Shown here: piece by piece, positions 41,004 to 49,530 of the stretch | Numbering within the stretch: position 1 is the first letter of the stretch | How the letters are laid out: each line of letters begins with the position of its first letter | Assembly: GCF_017654485.1 (NCBI RefSeq) | Contig: NZ_CP061093.1 | Span: 1 to 64,000 of the forward strand | From: Roseomonas marmotae | GTDB taxonomy: Bacteria > Pseudomonadota > Alphaproteobacteria > Acetobacterales > Acetobacteraceae | Direction: 5' to 3' | Length of the DNA: 64,000 nucleotides | The notes under the pieces: model-generated | Told to the model about the DNA's origin: nothing | Seen by the model: the letters and a program-made list of their open reading frames with translations, nothing else | Databases searched by the model: none | Made by a program: the position numbers and the translations under genes

Positions 41004-42047
41004 CTAGCCGGCAGTGCCGATCTCATCCTCTTCAAGGATGAAGATGCGGCCCTCATCGGCCAGGCGCTTGGCGATGGTGATGATGTCGGTCTGCGCCTCC
41101 TCGACCGCCTTGCGCCGCTGCGCCGGCATGTTCTCGATCTCGTCGCGCATCATGGTGGCGGCGCGTTCGGACATGCTGGCCAGGAACAGTTCGCGCAGCT
41201 CCAGGCTGGCGGCGGTCAGGGCCACCTGCAGCCTGTCGGCCGGGCATTCCGCCACCAGCGTGGCGAAGGTGGTGCGATCGACGCGGATCAGGTCGTCGAA
41301 GGTGAACATGATGCGGCGGATGCGGCTGGCGGCATGTGGCTCGCGCACCTCGATGTGCTTCATCAGATGCTCGACCAAGCCCTTGTCGGCGCGGTTCATG
41401 ATCTCCGCCACGATCTGAGAGCTGTCGCGCTCGTAGCTGCGGTTGAGGTTGGTGATGAATTCCTTCTGCAACGTCTGCTCGATATCCTGCAGCACGCCCT
41501 TCTGGATGCTGTCCATCCGCACCATACGCAGCACGATCTCGTCCACCGAGGCCTCGGGCAGCAGCGCCAGCACACGCGCCGCATGCGCGGCCGGCAGCTT
41601 CGCCAGAATCACCGCCGCGGTCTGCGCCAGCTCGGTCCGCAGATAGGTCGCCAGCACCTCCGGCGAGATATTCGCCAGTTTCTCCCACATGGTCTTGCCC
41701 TCGGGACCACGGATCTCGTCCATGATCTCGCTGACCTTCTCGCTCGGCAGCAGGCGCTTCAGCAGGCGCTCGGTGGTCTCGGCGGTGCCGAAGACAGTGC
41801 CGGTGCGGCCGACCTCGGCGCGGAAGCGCATGATCACGCGCTCGACCGTGTCGATATCCACCTTGCCCAGATGGGCCATGGCGCGGCTGACGCGGCGGAT
41901 CTCCTGTTCCTCCAGCCGGCCGAACAGAGTCTGGATGCGGTCCTCATCCAGCGTCATGAACAGCACGGCCACATCGGCCAGCGGATCGATCTTGGCGGGG
42001 GGTGCGTCCACCGGACGGATGGCGCGGCGCGCCTCGGGGGCTCTCAT
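41004..42047 (-). CDS. fliG: flagellar motor switch protein FliG
   Basis: A 347-residue FliG. N-domain: 'ADVAVLFMTLDEDRIQTLFGRLEEQEI'-type segment. Middle domain: 'ANISPEVLATYLRTELAQTAAVILAKLP', with the EHPQ-like surface. C-domain: 'MFTFDDLIRVDRTTF' and 'MSERAATMMRDEIENMPA', carrying the charged residues that meet MotA. It bridges MS ring and C ring. It overlaps the small 42044-42331 gene by 4 nt (ATGA). Confidence 0.95.
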   Translation of the reverse strand: MRAPEARRAIRPVDAPPAKIDPLADVAVLFMTLDEDRIQTLFGRLEEQEIRRVSRAMAHLGKVDIDTVERVIMRFRAEVGRTGTVFGTAETTERLLKRLLPSEKVSEIMDEIRGPEGKTMWEKLANISPEVLATYLRTELAQTAAVILAKLPAAHAARVLALLPEASVDEIVLRMVRMDSIQKGVLQDIEQTLQKEFITNLNRSYERDSSQIVAEIMNRADKGLVEHLMKHIEVREPHAASRIRRIMFTFDDLIRVDRTTFATLVAECPADRLQVALTAASLELRELFLASMSERAATMMRDEIENMPAQRRKAVEEAQTDIITIAKRLADEGRIFILEEDEIGTAG

Positions 42048-42331
42048 CGGTCGGTGCTCCGGACAGGCGGAGTGAGGAGGGGGGTGAGGAGCGCGGCGAG
42101 CATGGCCACCACCTCGGGCGGCGCCACGCCTCCGGGGGCGATGCGCGCCAGTTGCTCCGGCAGATCGGCGCCGGCCGGGATGGAGAGCTGCTGGGCCCCG
42201 GCGATGGCGGAGAGGCGCTCCTCCAGCACCGCCAGCGCCACGGGAGGCGGGGCAGGCTGCCGCGCCGCCGCCCAGCGCAGGGCGGCGGCCAGGCGGCGCT
42301 TGCGGCGGATGCGGCGCGATGTCCCGCTCAT
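42044..42331 (-). CDS. small hypothetical protein between fliP and fliG (95 aa)
   Basis: Not recognised. A 95-residue basic protein: Arg/Lys-rich start (SRRIRRKRRLAAALRW, residues 5-20), a Pro-rich joint, then helical segments (VALAVLEERLSAIAGAQQ, PPEVVAMLAALLTPLL). Its start overlaps the fliP stop and its stop overlaps the fliG start, each by ATGA, so it is translated in line with two core flagellar genes. fliO normally neighbours fliP, but this lacks a membrane segment and is not FliO-like. Confidence 0.5.
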   Translation of the reverse strand: MSGTSRRIRRKRRLAAALRWAAARQPAPPPVALAVLEERLSAIAGAQQLSIPAGADLPEQLARIAPGGVAPPEVVAMLAALLTPLLTPPVRSTDR

Positions 42332-43113
42332 GTCGAGAAGCCCCGCGTCAGCGCGCCCGCCACCAGCGCCCAGCCGTCGATCAGCACGAAGAAGATCAGC
42401 TTGAAGGGCAGGCTGACCACCGAGGGCGGCAGCATCATCATGCCCATTCCCATCAGCACCGAGCTGATGGCCATGTCGATCGCCAGGAAGGGCAGGAAGA
42501 GCAGGAAGCCGATCTGGAAGGCCTTGGTCAGTTCCGAGACCAGGAAGGCGGCCGCCAGGATATGCAGCGGCACCTCCGCCCGCTGCCCGCGCGGCAGCGG
42601 GGCCGTGAGGGCGCCGGCAGGCGGCTTCCATTTGGCGATGTCGATGAAGAGCATCAGCTCCTGCTCCCGCACATTCGCCTCCATGAAGTCCCGGAAGGGA
42701 CGGATGGCGCGTTCGGCGGCCTGTTCCTCGGTGATGCTGCCTTCGATCAGCGGGCGTCCCGCATCATCCCAGCTCCGCTCCAGCACCGGCGCCATGACGA
42801 AGGCGGCGAGAAACAGGGAGAGGGAGACGATGACCGTGTTCGGCGGCGACTGCTGCAACCCCAGCGCGGTGCGCAGCATGGAGAGCACGACGACGATGCG
42901 GGTGAAGGCGGTCGCCACCACCAGGATGCCCGGCGCCACGGCCAGCAGCGTGGTGATGACGATCAGCCCGACGACATTGGTCGTCAGGCTCTGCCCGCCG
43001 CTGGCCACGGCATTGGCGCCCTGCGGCCCAAGGCTGAGCGAGACGCTCTGCGCCAGGGCCGGCGGCGCGGCCAGCAGCAGCACCGCCAGCGGCGCGATGA
43101 GGGGACGCGGCAT
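42328..43113 (-). CDS. fliP: flagellar export gate protein FliP
   Basis: A 261-residue FliP. A cleavable-type N-terminal hydrophobic segment (IAPLAVLLLAAPPALAQ) precedes 'AFTRIVVVLSMLRTALGLQQSPPN', 'PFRDFMEANVREQELMLFID' and 'FLPFLAIDMAISSVLMGMGMMMLPP', all in outline and diagnostic. FliP forms the pentameric core of the export gate. Start 43113 is preferred over 43194, which lacks the hydrophobic start. fliO is missing next to it. Confidence 0.96.
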   Translation of the reverse strand: MPRPLIAPLAVLLLAAPPALAQSVSLSLGPQGANAVASGGQSLTTNVVGLIVITTLLAVAPGILVVATAFTRIVVVLSMLRTALGLQQSPPNTVIVSLSLFLAAFVMAPVLERSWDDAGRPLIEGSITEEQAAERAIRPFRDFMEANVREQELMLFIDIAKWKPPAGALTAPLPRGQRAEVPLHILAAAFLVSELTKAFQIGFLLFLPFLAIDMAISSVLMGMGMMMLPPSVVSLPFKLIFFVLIDGWALVAGALTRGFST

Positions 43114-43141
43114 TCTGCCGGTCTCTGTCAGGAACGGTCGG

Positions 43142-43429
43142 TCAGGCGGCGGATGAGACGATCTCGGTGATCGAGATCGAGAGCCGGCCGTCATCGGTGA
43201 TCTGGATCTCGCCGCGCGCGATCAGCCGCTCATTGGCCAGCAGGTCCACCGGCTCCCCCACCTTCTTGTCGAATTCGATGACGGAGCCCCGGCTGAGATT
43301 GAACAACGCGGCCATCGGCAGGCGCTTGTTACCCAGCACCACCTGCACATTGACGGGAATATCCATGATGCGCGGCTTGCGCTCGCTCAGGAACGGGTTG
43401 TCGCTGTCCAGGGGAAGTTCGCTGGTCAT
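43142..43429 (-). CDS. fliN: flagellar motor switch protein FliN
   Basis: A 95-residue FliN, the short form. The SpoA domain reads 'IPVNVQVVLGNKRLPMAALFNLSRGSVIEFDKKVGEPVDLL' in outline, followed by 'ARGEIQITDDGRLSISITEI'. It forms the lower C ring with FliM and binds FliH. The ATG overlaps the fliH stop by 4 nt. Confidence 0.94.
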   Translation of the reverse strand: MTSELPLDSDNPFLSERKPRIMDIPVNVQVVLGNKRLPMAALFNLSRGSVIEFDKKVGEPVDLLANERLIARGEIQITDDGRLSISITEIVSSAA

Positions 43430-44103
43430 GGCTTGATCTCCTGCGAAGGCTCGGCGGGGGCGCGGGGCGCCTCCAGAATGGCGATGGCCTGTGCCGCCAG
43501 GACATCGGGACGATAGACAAGGCCGCCGGAGACCCAGCTGGCCTCGGCGCTGCCGGGCGGCATGGCGGGCTCCGGCAGCAGCCGCAGGCGGGAAGGCGCA
43601 TCCCCCGTCGGGGGGAACCCATCCCGCTGCAAGGCAGCCAGAGTTTCGGGATGGGCCGTCAGGAGGATGACATCCTCGCCGCGCATACTGACCGCCTCGG
43701 CCAGCATGGCCGCCACCTCGGCCCCGGCGGCGCGCGCCAGCAGCTGCGGGAAGACGGCCTCCAGCGCCGCCACGACAGCGGCGCGGGCCTCGCCATCCAT
43801 CACCCGGCGCTCCTCGGCGCGTTCGGCCAGCAGGCGCTCCAGCGCCTGGGCGGCCAGTTGCGCGCCCTGCGCGGCACGGCGGGACAATTCGTCTTCCAGC
43901 CGCGCCGCCGCCGCGGCCTCCGCCTGCGCGGCGCCCTCGCCACGGCCCTGGGCCAGGCCCTCCTCATGGCCGCGGCGGCGGCCGGCCTCGAAGGCGGCGG
44001 CGCGCAGGCGCTCCTCCTCCCGCAGCCGGGCGGCGGAACCATCCTCCCCCGCCAGCAGGGCGCCCAGCGAGGGCGGCAGATAGGGGCGGGCCATCGGGGT
44101 CAT
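43426..44103 (-). CDS. fliH: FliH-like regulator of the export ATPase
   Basis: A 225-residue protein. The N-terminal third is a Glu/Arg/Ala-rich helical region with small-residue repeats (FEAGRRRGHEEGLAQGRGEG), the glycine-repeat pattern of FliH. The C-terminal part (LEAVFPQLLARAAGAEVAAML, LTAHPETLAAL, SWVSGGLVYRP) matches the V-ATPase E-subunit-like domain that binds FliI. Its position between fliF and fliN supports the call. ATG 44103 overlaps the fliF stop; ATG 44094 is an alternative. Confidence 0.82.
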   Translation of the reverse strand: MTPMARPYLPPSLGALLAGEDGSAARLREEERLRAAAFEAGRRRGHEEGLAQGRGEGAAQAEAAAAARLEDELSRRAAQGAQLAAQALERLLAERAEERRVMDGEARAAVVAALEAVFPQLLARAAGAEVAAMLAEAVSMRGEDVILLTAHPETLAALQRDGFPPTGDAPSRLRLLPEPAMPPGSAEASWVSGGLVYRPDVLAAQAIAILEAPRAPAEPSQEIKP

Positions 44104-45698
44104 GCCGGCGCCCCTTCCTGGATCCAGGCCCGCACCACGGACAGAGCTTCCTCCGGCCGCGTGTCGATCAGTTCATTCAAGGCATTCAGGGAGGAGATGC
44201 GGATCTGGATATCCTGGCCCACCGTGGCGATGGCCTCCTCCATCGGATCCAGCGCCATGGCGGCTTCCGCGGCGGCGGCATCAGCGACGGCGAGGGCAGC
44301 GGCCAGGCGGCGCAGGCGGCTGCGGCGGCGCAGCAGGAACAGGATGGTGCCCAGGCTTCCCACCAGCAGCAGCCCGGCCACCAGCAGCTGGGCGTTGCTC
44401 ATCCGCCATCCGCCCGGGTCGTCGGCGGAGGCGAGGCTGCCCGCGCCCTCATCGGGGATGAAGCGCAGGGTATCGACCGTCACGCGGTCGCCGCGCTTCT
44501 CGTCGAAGCCGACAGCCGAGCGCACGAGCGCCGCCAGCCGCTCCAGTTCCTCCCTGGGGCGTTCCTGCACTTCACCATCCGGCCCGGTCACGCCATCCAC
44601 CACCACGGCAATGCTGACACGCTTCACCGCGCCCGGCTCGCGCGTCGTCTCCTCGACCTTCGAGGAAATCTCGTAGTTGATGGTCTCGTTGCTGCGCTGG
44701 GCGGTGCTGGCGCTCCGCTGCGCAGTGCCACCGGTCTGCTGGTTGGGCAGGTTCTGGCCGACCGTCACGGGCTGCTGGCCACGCCCGTCCTCGCTGCTCT
44801 CGGCCTCCGTCTGGCTCTGCCGGCCGCGCTCCACCTGCCCCATGGGGTCATAGGTTTCCGCCCGCGCGACGGTGCGCGCGCCCTCGATCTCCACCGCCGC
44901 CACGGTCCGTACCCTGCCGCGCCCGACAATGGGTTCCAGCAGGTCCAGCACCGCCTGGCGCAGCGCCTGTTCCTGCGCCTGCCGCAACTCGCCGATCCGC
45001 CCCGCCACGGCGCCGCTGCCGCCATCGGCCGCGAGGACGATGCCGGAGGGATCGACCACCGAGACATCCTCCTGCCGCAGCCGCGGCACGGCACCCGCCA
45101 CCAGCAGCCGGATGGCGGAGGCCTGGGAGGCCCCGAGCCGCTGGCCGGTGGCGGTGATGACGGTGACGGAGGCGGTGGGCGGCGGCGCGTCGCGGGAGAA
45201 GCTCTCACGCTCCGGCAGCACGATATGGACGCGGGCGCTGCGCACCCCCTGCATGGTGATGATGGTGCGCGCCAGCTCCCCCTCCAGCGCCCGCACCCGC
45301 TGGATGCGCTGCATGAAGGAGGTCATCTGCATCGGGTTCGCCTGGTCGAGCAGCTCGTAGCCGGCGCCGCCCTGGCGTGGCAGGCCCTCGCCGGCCAGCT
45401 GCATCCGCAGCCGCGCCACCTGCTCGGCCGGCACCAGCACCGTTCCGTCGCCGCGCGCCTCGACCGGCACCTTCATCTCTTCCAGCCGCGCGACGATGCG
45501 CCCGGCCTCCGAGGGCTCCAGCCCGGCATAGAGCAGCCCGTTGGTCGCCTGCGGCGCGCGGGCCACCAGCACCACGGCCAGGATGGCGGCGGCGGCCACC
45601 GCGGCCATCGCACCCAGCTTCACCGGGCCCAGCCGGGCCAGCGCGGGGCCGAGGGCGCCAAGGTCGAATCCGGGTCGGAGGGTGCTCACCTGCTGCAT
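44100..45698 (-). CDS. fliF: flagellar MS-ring protein FliF
   Basis: A 532-residue FliF. The first membrane helix lies near residues 22-45 (AAVAAAAILAVVLVA). The ring-building periplasmic part has 'LLYAGLEPSEAGRIVARLEEM', 'RALEGELARTIITMQGVRSARVHIVLPERESF' in outline and 'SASVTVI'-type strands. The second helix is 'LLVAGLLLVGSLGTILFLL' near 440, and the FliG-binding tail is at the C-terminus. Start 45698 (MQQVSTLRPG) is preferred over 45725. First gene of the seven-gene operon to 40288. Confidence 0.95.
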   Translation of the reverse strand: MQQVSTLRPGFDLGALGPALARLGPVKLGAMAAVAAAAILAVVLVARAPQATNGLLYAGLEPSEAGRIVARLEEMKVPVEARGDGTVLVPAEQVARLRMQLAGEGLPRQGGAGYELLDQANPMQMTSFMQRIQRVRALEGELARTIITMQGVRSARVHIVLPERESFSRDAPPPTASVTVITATGQRLGASQASAIRLLVAGAVPRLRQEDVSVVDPSGIVLAADGGSGAVAGRIGELRQAQEQALRQAVLDLLEPIVGRGRVRTVAAVEIEGARTVARAETYDPMGQVERGRQSQTEAESSEDGRGQQPVTVGQNLPNQQTGGTAQRSASTAQRSNETINYEISSKVEETTREPGAVKRVSIAVVVDGVTGPDGEVQERPREELERLAALVRSAVGFDEKRGDRVTVDTLRFIPDEGAGSLASADDPGGWRMSNAQLLVAGLLLVGSLGTILFLLRRRSRLRRLAAALAVADAAAAEAAMALDPMEEAIATVGQDIQIRISSLNALNELIDTRPEEALSVVRAWIQEGAPA

Positions 45699-45729
45699 CG
45701 GTACCTGTCGTCCCGCTCTGACCATCCAT

Positions 45730-45740
45730 CTTTCGCATAT
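45730..45740 (-). promoter_or_regulatory. TGCGAAA element upstream of fliF
   Basis: ATATGCGAAAG on the minus strand, core 38 nt before fliF. Confidence 0.5.
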
Positions 45741-45795
45741 CCCCCCGCGGTCATAGAAGCCGTGGGCTTTGCGGTGCCAGACGTTTTTGGCATGG

Positions 45796-45850
45796 AATGC
45801 GAAAGCGCATCGGGTTACATCTGCCGCCGCTGCTCTTGTCGCGCGAAAAA
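45796..45850 (+). promoter_or_regulatory. TGCGAAA elements upstream of fliL
   Basis: AATGCGAAAG (45796-45805, core 77 nt before fliL) and GCGCGAAAAA (45841-45850, core 33 nt before). The first has the common 70-81 nt spacing. Confidence 0.5.
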
Positions 45851-45875
45851 TCGCATCTGCCGGGAGTTCCCCGCC

Positions 45876-46388
45876 ATGTCCGCCTCAATCATCGACCTTT
45901 CTGCGAAAAACCAACGTAGGGGCGGCGGCCGTATGCTGCTCTTCTGCCTGGGAGCGCTGCTGCTCTTGGGCGGCGCCGGCACCGCTGCCTGGACCCTGGT
46001 GCCAGGCCTTCCCGATTCCATGCGAAAAATTCTTCATTTCAGCATGGCTGCGGATGCCGGGGAGGAGGGCGCCCTGCCCCCCCTGGCCCGGCCCGTCTTC
46101 GTCGAGCTGCCGGAGATGACGCTGACCCTGCCCAATGCCGGCCGCCCACGTCAGCTGCGGCTGAAGCTGGCCATGGAGATGGTGCCCGACCCCGACCAGC
46201 CGTCGGAGCGGCTCAGTCCCCGCATCTATGACAGTCTGGTGCTCTATCTCCGCACGCTGCGGGACGGGGAACTCGACGGGGCTCTGGCCATGGACCGTCT
46301 GCGTGGCGACCTGCACCGCCGCCTCGACCTGCTGCTGGGCGAGGGGCGGGTGCGGGATGTACTGATCACCGGCCTGGTCCTGGCCTGA
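45876..46388 (+). CDS. fliL: flagellar basal body-associated protein FliL
   Basis: A 170-residue FliL. One membrane helix (LLFCLGALLLLGGAGTAAWTL, roughly residues 20-40, in outline) is followed by a periplasmic stomatin-like domain: 'PVFVELPEMTLTLPNAG', 'LRLKLAMEMV', and a final 'EGRVRDVLITGLVLA'. It supports the stator. fliM follows after 4 nt. Codons 48-53 contain an in-frame ATG CGA AAA ATT, an exact copy of the TGCGAAAA element made of codons unusual for this DNA. A second smaller FliL-like protein is at 9418-9831. Confidence 0.88.
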   Translation: MSASIIDLSAKNQRRGGGRMLLFCLGALLLLGGAGTAAWTLVPGLPDSMRKILHFSMAADAGEEGALPPLARPVFVELPEMTLTLPNAGRPRQLRLKLAMEMVPDPDQPSERLSPRIYDSLVLYLRTLRDGELDGALAMDRLRGDLHRRLDLLLGEGRVRDVLITGLVLA

Positions 46389-46392
46389 CGCC

Positions 46393-47475
46393 ATGAGCGG
46401 AACCGAGGACAATGGCGCCGCCGGGGAACCGGCGGAGGATCCGATGGCCGACTGGGGTGCCGCCGGCATGGCCATGGGCCAGGGCGACATCGACAGCCTC
46501 TTCGGCGGCCCCGATCCGGCGGCGACCGAAACGGCGCGTACCGGGCTGGAAGCTCTGGTCGGCGGCGCGGTGCGCCACGAGAAGCTGCCGATGCTGGACA
46601 TCGTGGTGGACAGGCTGGCCCGGCTGCTGACCACCAGCATCCGCAAATTCACCGCCGACAATGCCGATGCCATGATCGACCGCATGCGCCCCGTGCGCGT
46701 CGGCGCCTTCCTGGACACCGTCACCCTGCCGGCGATGATCGGCATCATCCGCATCGAGGAATGGGACGGCTATTGCCTGGCTGCCCTCGATTCCCGGCTG
46801 ATCGGCTCCATCGTCGATATCCTGCTCGGCGGCCGCCGCAATGCGGTGCAGCCGATCGAGGGCCGCCCCTATACGCCGATCGAGCGCGCCTTCGTCGAAA
46901 AATTCGTAGGCGTGCTCACGCAGGATATGGGCCGCGCCTTCGAGGCCGTCTCCCCCGCCACCTTCCGGCTGGAGCGGTTCGAGATCACGCCGGGCTATGC
47001 GCTGATCACCAAGCCCACCGCCGCCGCCCTGACCTTCCGCGCCGAGATCACCATGGAGGGGCGCGGCGGGCATATCGACTTCCTGCTGCCCTATGCCTCG
47101 ATTGAGCCGGTGCGCGACCTGCTGAGCCAGGAGGTGCTGGGCAAGAAGGTCGGCGGCGACACCATCTGGCGCAGCCATCTGGCGGAGGAGCTGCCACGCG
47201 CCAGCGCGGAGCTGACGGCGGTGATCGACAGCCGGACCATGTCCTTCGCCGAGGTGGCGCGCTGGCAGCCCGGCTCCGTCATCGCGCTGGACCGTCGGCC
47301 CGAGGACAATCTGGATGTCTTCTGCCAGGGCCTGCTGGTCTGCCGCGCCCGCATGGCCGCGCGTGACGACCGCGTGGTGCTGCGGGTGGAGGATTGCGTG
47401 ATCGAGAAGACCTGGCCCGGCGACACGCCCGTCCCCGAGGACCGCGGAGAAACCCTGATGGAGACGCCCCGATGA
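46393..47475 (+). CDS. fliM: flagellar motor switch protein FliM
   Basis: A 360-residue FliM. The N-terminal CheY-binding motif is 'GQGDIDSLFGG' near residues 29-39. The middle CheC-like domain has 'NADAMIDRMRPVRVGAFLDTV', 'IEEWDGYCLAALDSRLIGSIVDILLGG' in outline. The C-terminal SpoA domain binds FliN ('SFAEVARWQPGSVIALDR'). It is slightly long at the N-terminus. The stop overlaps the next start (ATGA). Confidence 0.94.
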   Translation: MSGTEDNGAAGEPAEDPMADWGAAGMAMGQGDIDSLFGGPDPAATETARTGLEALVGGAVRHEKLPMLDIVVDRLARLLTTSIRKFTADNADAMIDRMRPVRVGAFLDTVTLPAMIGIIRIEEWDGYCLAALDSRLIGSIVDILLGGRRNAVQPIEGRPYTPIERAFVEKFVGVLTQDMGRAFEAVSPATFRLERFEITPGYALITKPTAAALTFRAEITMEGRGGHIDFLLPYASIEPVRDLLSQEVLGKKVGGDTIWRSHLAEELPRASAELTAVIDSRTMSFAEVARWQPGSVIALDRRPEDNLDVFCQGLLVCRARMAARDDRVVLRVEDCVIEKTWPGDTPVPEDRGETLMETPR

Positions 47476-48038
47476 CATTCGTGCAGATCCTCGACGCCGG
47501 CGCCATTGCGGTGCTGGTGGCGCAATCCGGCTGGATCCTCCTGCTCTATCGCCGGATGGGCCGGTTGCGCGTGGCGCTGGATTCCGCCGGCGATGTCATC
47601 GATCAGCTCGATGCCGCTTCCAGGCGGCTGGACGGTTCGGCCGGCGGCATCGTGCAGAAGGTGAAGGACGGCATCGGCGAGGTGGACAGCAAGATTCAGG
47701 CCTGCCGCCGCGTGGCGCAGGAGCTGACCGCCGCCTCCCGCCAGGCGGAGGAAGTGGCGGCGCGGCTGGACCAGGCACTGCGGCAGAACCGCCGGCTGCA
47801 GGCGGCCCGCGCCGCTGCGCCACCACGTGAGCTGGCCGAGCCGCTGGGCCTGGCCGAGCGCCTGGCCGGCCGCGCCCCACCACTGCTGGAACTTGCCGCC
47901 ACTCCCTTGCCGGGCCATCCGGCATCGGACGAGGTGCTGGCCGAACTGGCGGTGGAGCGGCTGCTGGCCAGGGAAATGCCCTTTCCTGCCATGCCGGAGG
48001 CGGCGGAGCGGCGGGTCTTCCGCCTGACGCTGGACTGA
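47472..48038 (+). CDS. membrane-anchored coiled-coil protein between fliM and motE (DUF6468-type)
   Basis: A 188-residue protein with an N-terminal membrane helix (GAIAVLVAQSGWILLLY, residues about 10-27), then a long helical/coiled-coil stretch (MGRLRVALDSAGDVIDQLDAASRRL in outline, to about 125) and a Pro/Leu-rich tail. Genes of this type often stand between fliM and motE in Rhodospirillales; I believe they are DUF6468, but could not check. The function is unknown. It is translationally coupled to fliM by ATGA and followed by motE after 19 nt. Confidence 0.6.
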   Translation: MTFVQILDAGAIAVLVAQSGWILLLYRRMGRLRVALDSAGDVIDQLDAASRRLDGSAGGIVQKVKDGIGEVDSKIQACRRVAQELTAASRQAEEVAARLDQALRQNRRLQAARAAAPPRELAEPLGLAERLAGRAPPLLELAATPLPGHPASDEVLAELAVERLLAREMPFPAMPEAAERRVFRLTLD

Positions 48039-48057
48039 GGCCGGGGAGATCGCATCC

Positions 48058-48747
48058 ATGAGGATTGAGACAAGGACGTTCGGTCCGGCCGCCAGGCTCT
48101 TCGGACCCCGGCTGGGACTGCCGCTGATGGCCCTGGGGCTGGCGGCACTGCTGCCGGGACGGCTGGAGGGATTGACGGCGTTCCTGCCCGTCTGGCCGCC
48201 CGAGGCCATCGCTGCGCCGCCAGCCCCGCCGCCAGCGCCGCCTCTTCACCCTGTCGCCCTGCGCGAGGGGGTGGTGGCGCTGCCGCGTGTCTCCGAGACC
48301 CTGGCTGGCCCGGCACGCCCCAATCCGCTGGGCGAGGACCGTCCTGGCGAGGGCCGGTTGCTGCTGGAAGTCGGCCGCCGGCAGGCGGAGGTGGAGCGGC
48401 GCGAGCGCGCCGTGGAGCTGCGCGAGGCCCGCCTGCAGGCCGCCGAAGATTTGGCCCGCGCGCAGATCGCCGAACTGACGCGGCTGCGGCAGGAGATGGA
48501 GCAGCTGGTGGTGCGGGAGGGTTCGGCTGCCGAGGCTGATCTCGAGGCGCTGGTGGCGCTCTACGTCAATATGCGGCCACAGCAGGCGGCGAAGGTGTTG
48601 GACAAGCTGGAGGCGCCGCGCGCCGCCATTATCCTGCTGAAGATTCCGGAGCGGCAGGCCGGGCCGATCCTCGCCAATATGGAGCCGCTCTCGGCCCTGG
48701 CGGTGACGCAGGAGATCGCCGGGCGGCGCGACGCCTTCCGGCGCTAG
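48058..48747 (+). CDS. motE: MotE-family protein
   Basis: A 229-residue protein. It has an N-terminal membrane segment (LGLPLMALGLAALLPG), a Pro-rich linker, a coiled coil (about residues 100-160, EVGRRQAEVERRERAVELREARL), and a C-terminal MgtE-N-like domain with the family motif 'LVALYVNMRPQQAAKVLDKL' and 'AIILLKIPERQAGPILANM'. MotE is a periplasmic chaperone-type protein for motor function in rhizobia. Last gene of the fliL operon, before a double hairpin. Confidence 0.82.
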   Translation: MRIETRTFGPAARLFGPRLGLPLMALGLAALLPGRLEGLTAFLPVWPPEAIAAPPAPPPAPPLHPVALREGVVALPRVSETLAGPARPNPLGEDRPGEGRLLLEVGRRQAEVERRERAVELREARLQAAEDLARAQIAELTRLRQEMEQLVVREGSAAEADLEALVALYVNMRPQQAAKVLDKLEAPRAAIILLKIPERQAGPILANMEPLSALAVTQEIAGRRDAFRR

Positions 48748-48762
48748 GGCCGGCGGGTCCGT

Positions 48763-48820
48763 GGCGCCCGGCGACGGGCGCCGGCAGGACGCCAACCGGG
48801 CGGGGGTGAGCGCCCCGCCC
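48763..48820. terminator. two tandem hairpins between motE and a convergent gene
   Basis: Hairpin 1: GGCGCCCG (48763-48770) with CGGGCGCC (48775-48782), 4-nt loop. Hairpin 2: GGGCGGGG (48798-48805) with CCCCGCCC (48813-48820). Both stems are perfect; no T-run. Confidence 0.6.
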
Positions 48821-48827
48821 GCGGCCT

Positions 48828-49475
48828 TCAGGCGGCGGAGACCATGCCGCCGCGGCGGATCATTCCTTCCGCCCAGGCCGGGATGACGGCGCGGCAGCCC
48901 TCCGGCCCCAGCAGCGCATAGCCGCCCTCCGCCAGCGCCGTGACGGCACCGCCCTGCCGATCGAGCCCGGAGAGCGGGAAGCAGAGGTCGCAATCCAGCA
49001 GGCTGGCCAGCCCGGGTTCCGCCATCCGCGGCAGGAGTCCACGTGCCAGCCGCAGCAGCGCGTCCAGCGACCCGGCGCTGGCCAGGGGCTGCGCCGGCTG
49101 CGGGCTATCCAGCCGCGCCAGAAGCAGTTGCCAGGCCAATTCCCCTTCGCCGTGCCGCAGGTCGATCTGCCAGCCCTGACGCCGGGCCCGCCACAGGCCG
49201 CCGCCGGGCTGGAAGGCCAGTGCCTCCCCGCCCAGGCTTTCGGGCGGGATGGGCAGGGCCACGCGGATGCGCAACCCGCGCAGCCGGGCAGCGATGCGCC
49301 GTTCCTGCCGTTGCCGCAGCCAGAGCGCCAGGCCAAACAGCGGCAGCGGCGCGGCGGCCCAGGGCTGCGGCACGGCCAGCCCTGGCAGGGCGCCGAGCGC
49401 GGCACCGGCGCCGGCCAGCGCGATCAGGGCGGTGGAAGTCAGCAGGCTGAAGCCGTGTTGGCGCTGCGGCGGCAT
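48828..49475 (-). CDS. hypothetical membrane protein (215 aa)
   Basis: A 215-residue protein with two N-terminal membrane helices (SLLTSTALIALAGAGAALGAL and WAAAPLPLFGLALWL, in outline, residues about 10-55) and a cytoplasmic remainder rich in Leu, Arg and Gly. Family not recognised. A GTGCGAAAATT element lies 75 nt upstream, so it is likely co-regulated with flagellar genes. fliO is the only core export gene missing from the window; this protein is membrane-anchored but its size and two helices do not fit FliO well. Confidence 0.5.
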   Translation of the reverse strand: MPPQRQHGFSLLTSTALIALAGAGAALGALPGLAVPQPWAAAPLPLFGLALWLRQRQERRIAARLRGLRIRVALPIPPESLGGEALAFQPGGGLWRARRQGWQIDLRHGEGELAWQLLLARLDSPQPAQPLASAGSLDALLRLARGLLPRMAEPGLASLLDCDLCFPLSGLDRQGGAVTALAEGGYALLGPEGCRAVIPAWAEGMIRRGGMVSAA

Positions 49476-49530
49476 GGCGGCACTCCGCGAGGATGGGTTT
49501 TCCGCTGGCCAGCCTGCCACGTGGGATCGT

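Noticed and set aside
48828..49475. Two-helix membrane protein as FliO
   Set aside because: FliO has one membrane helix and a small domain and normally lies by fliN/fliP; no sequence motif supports it.
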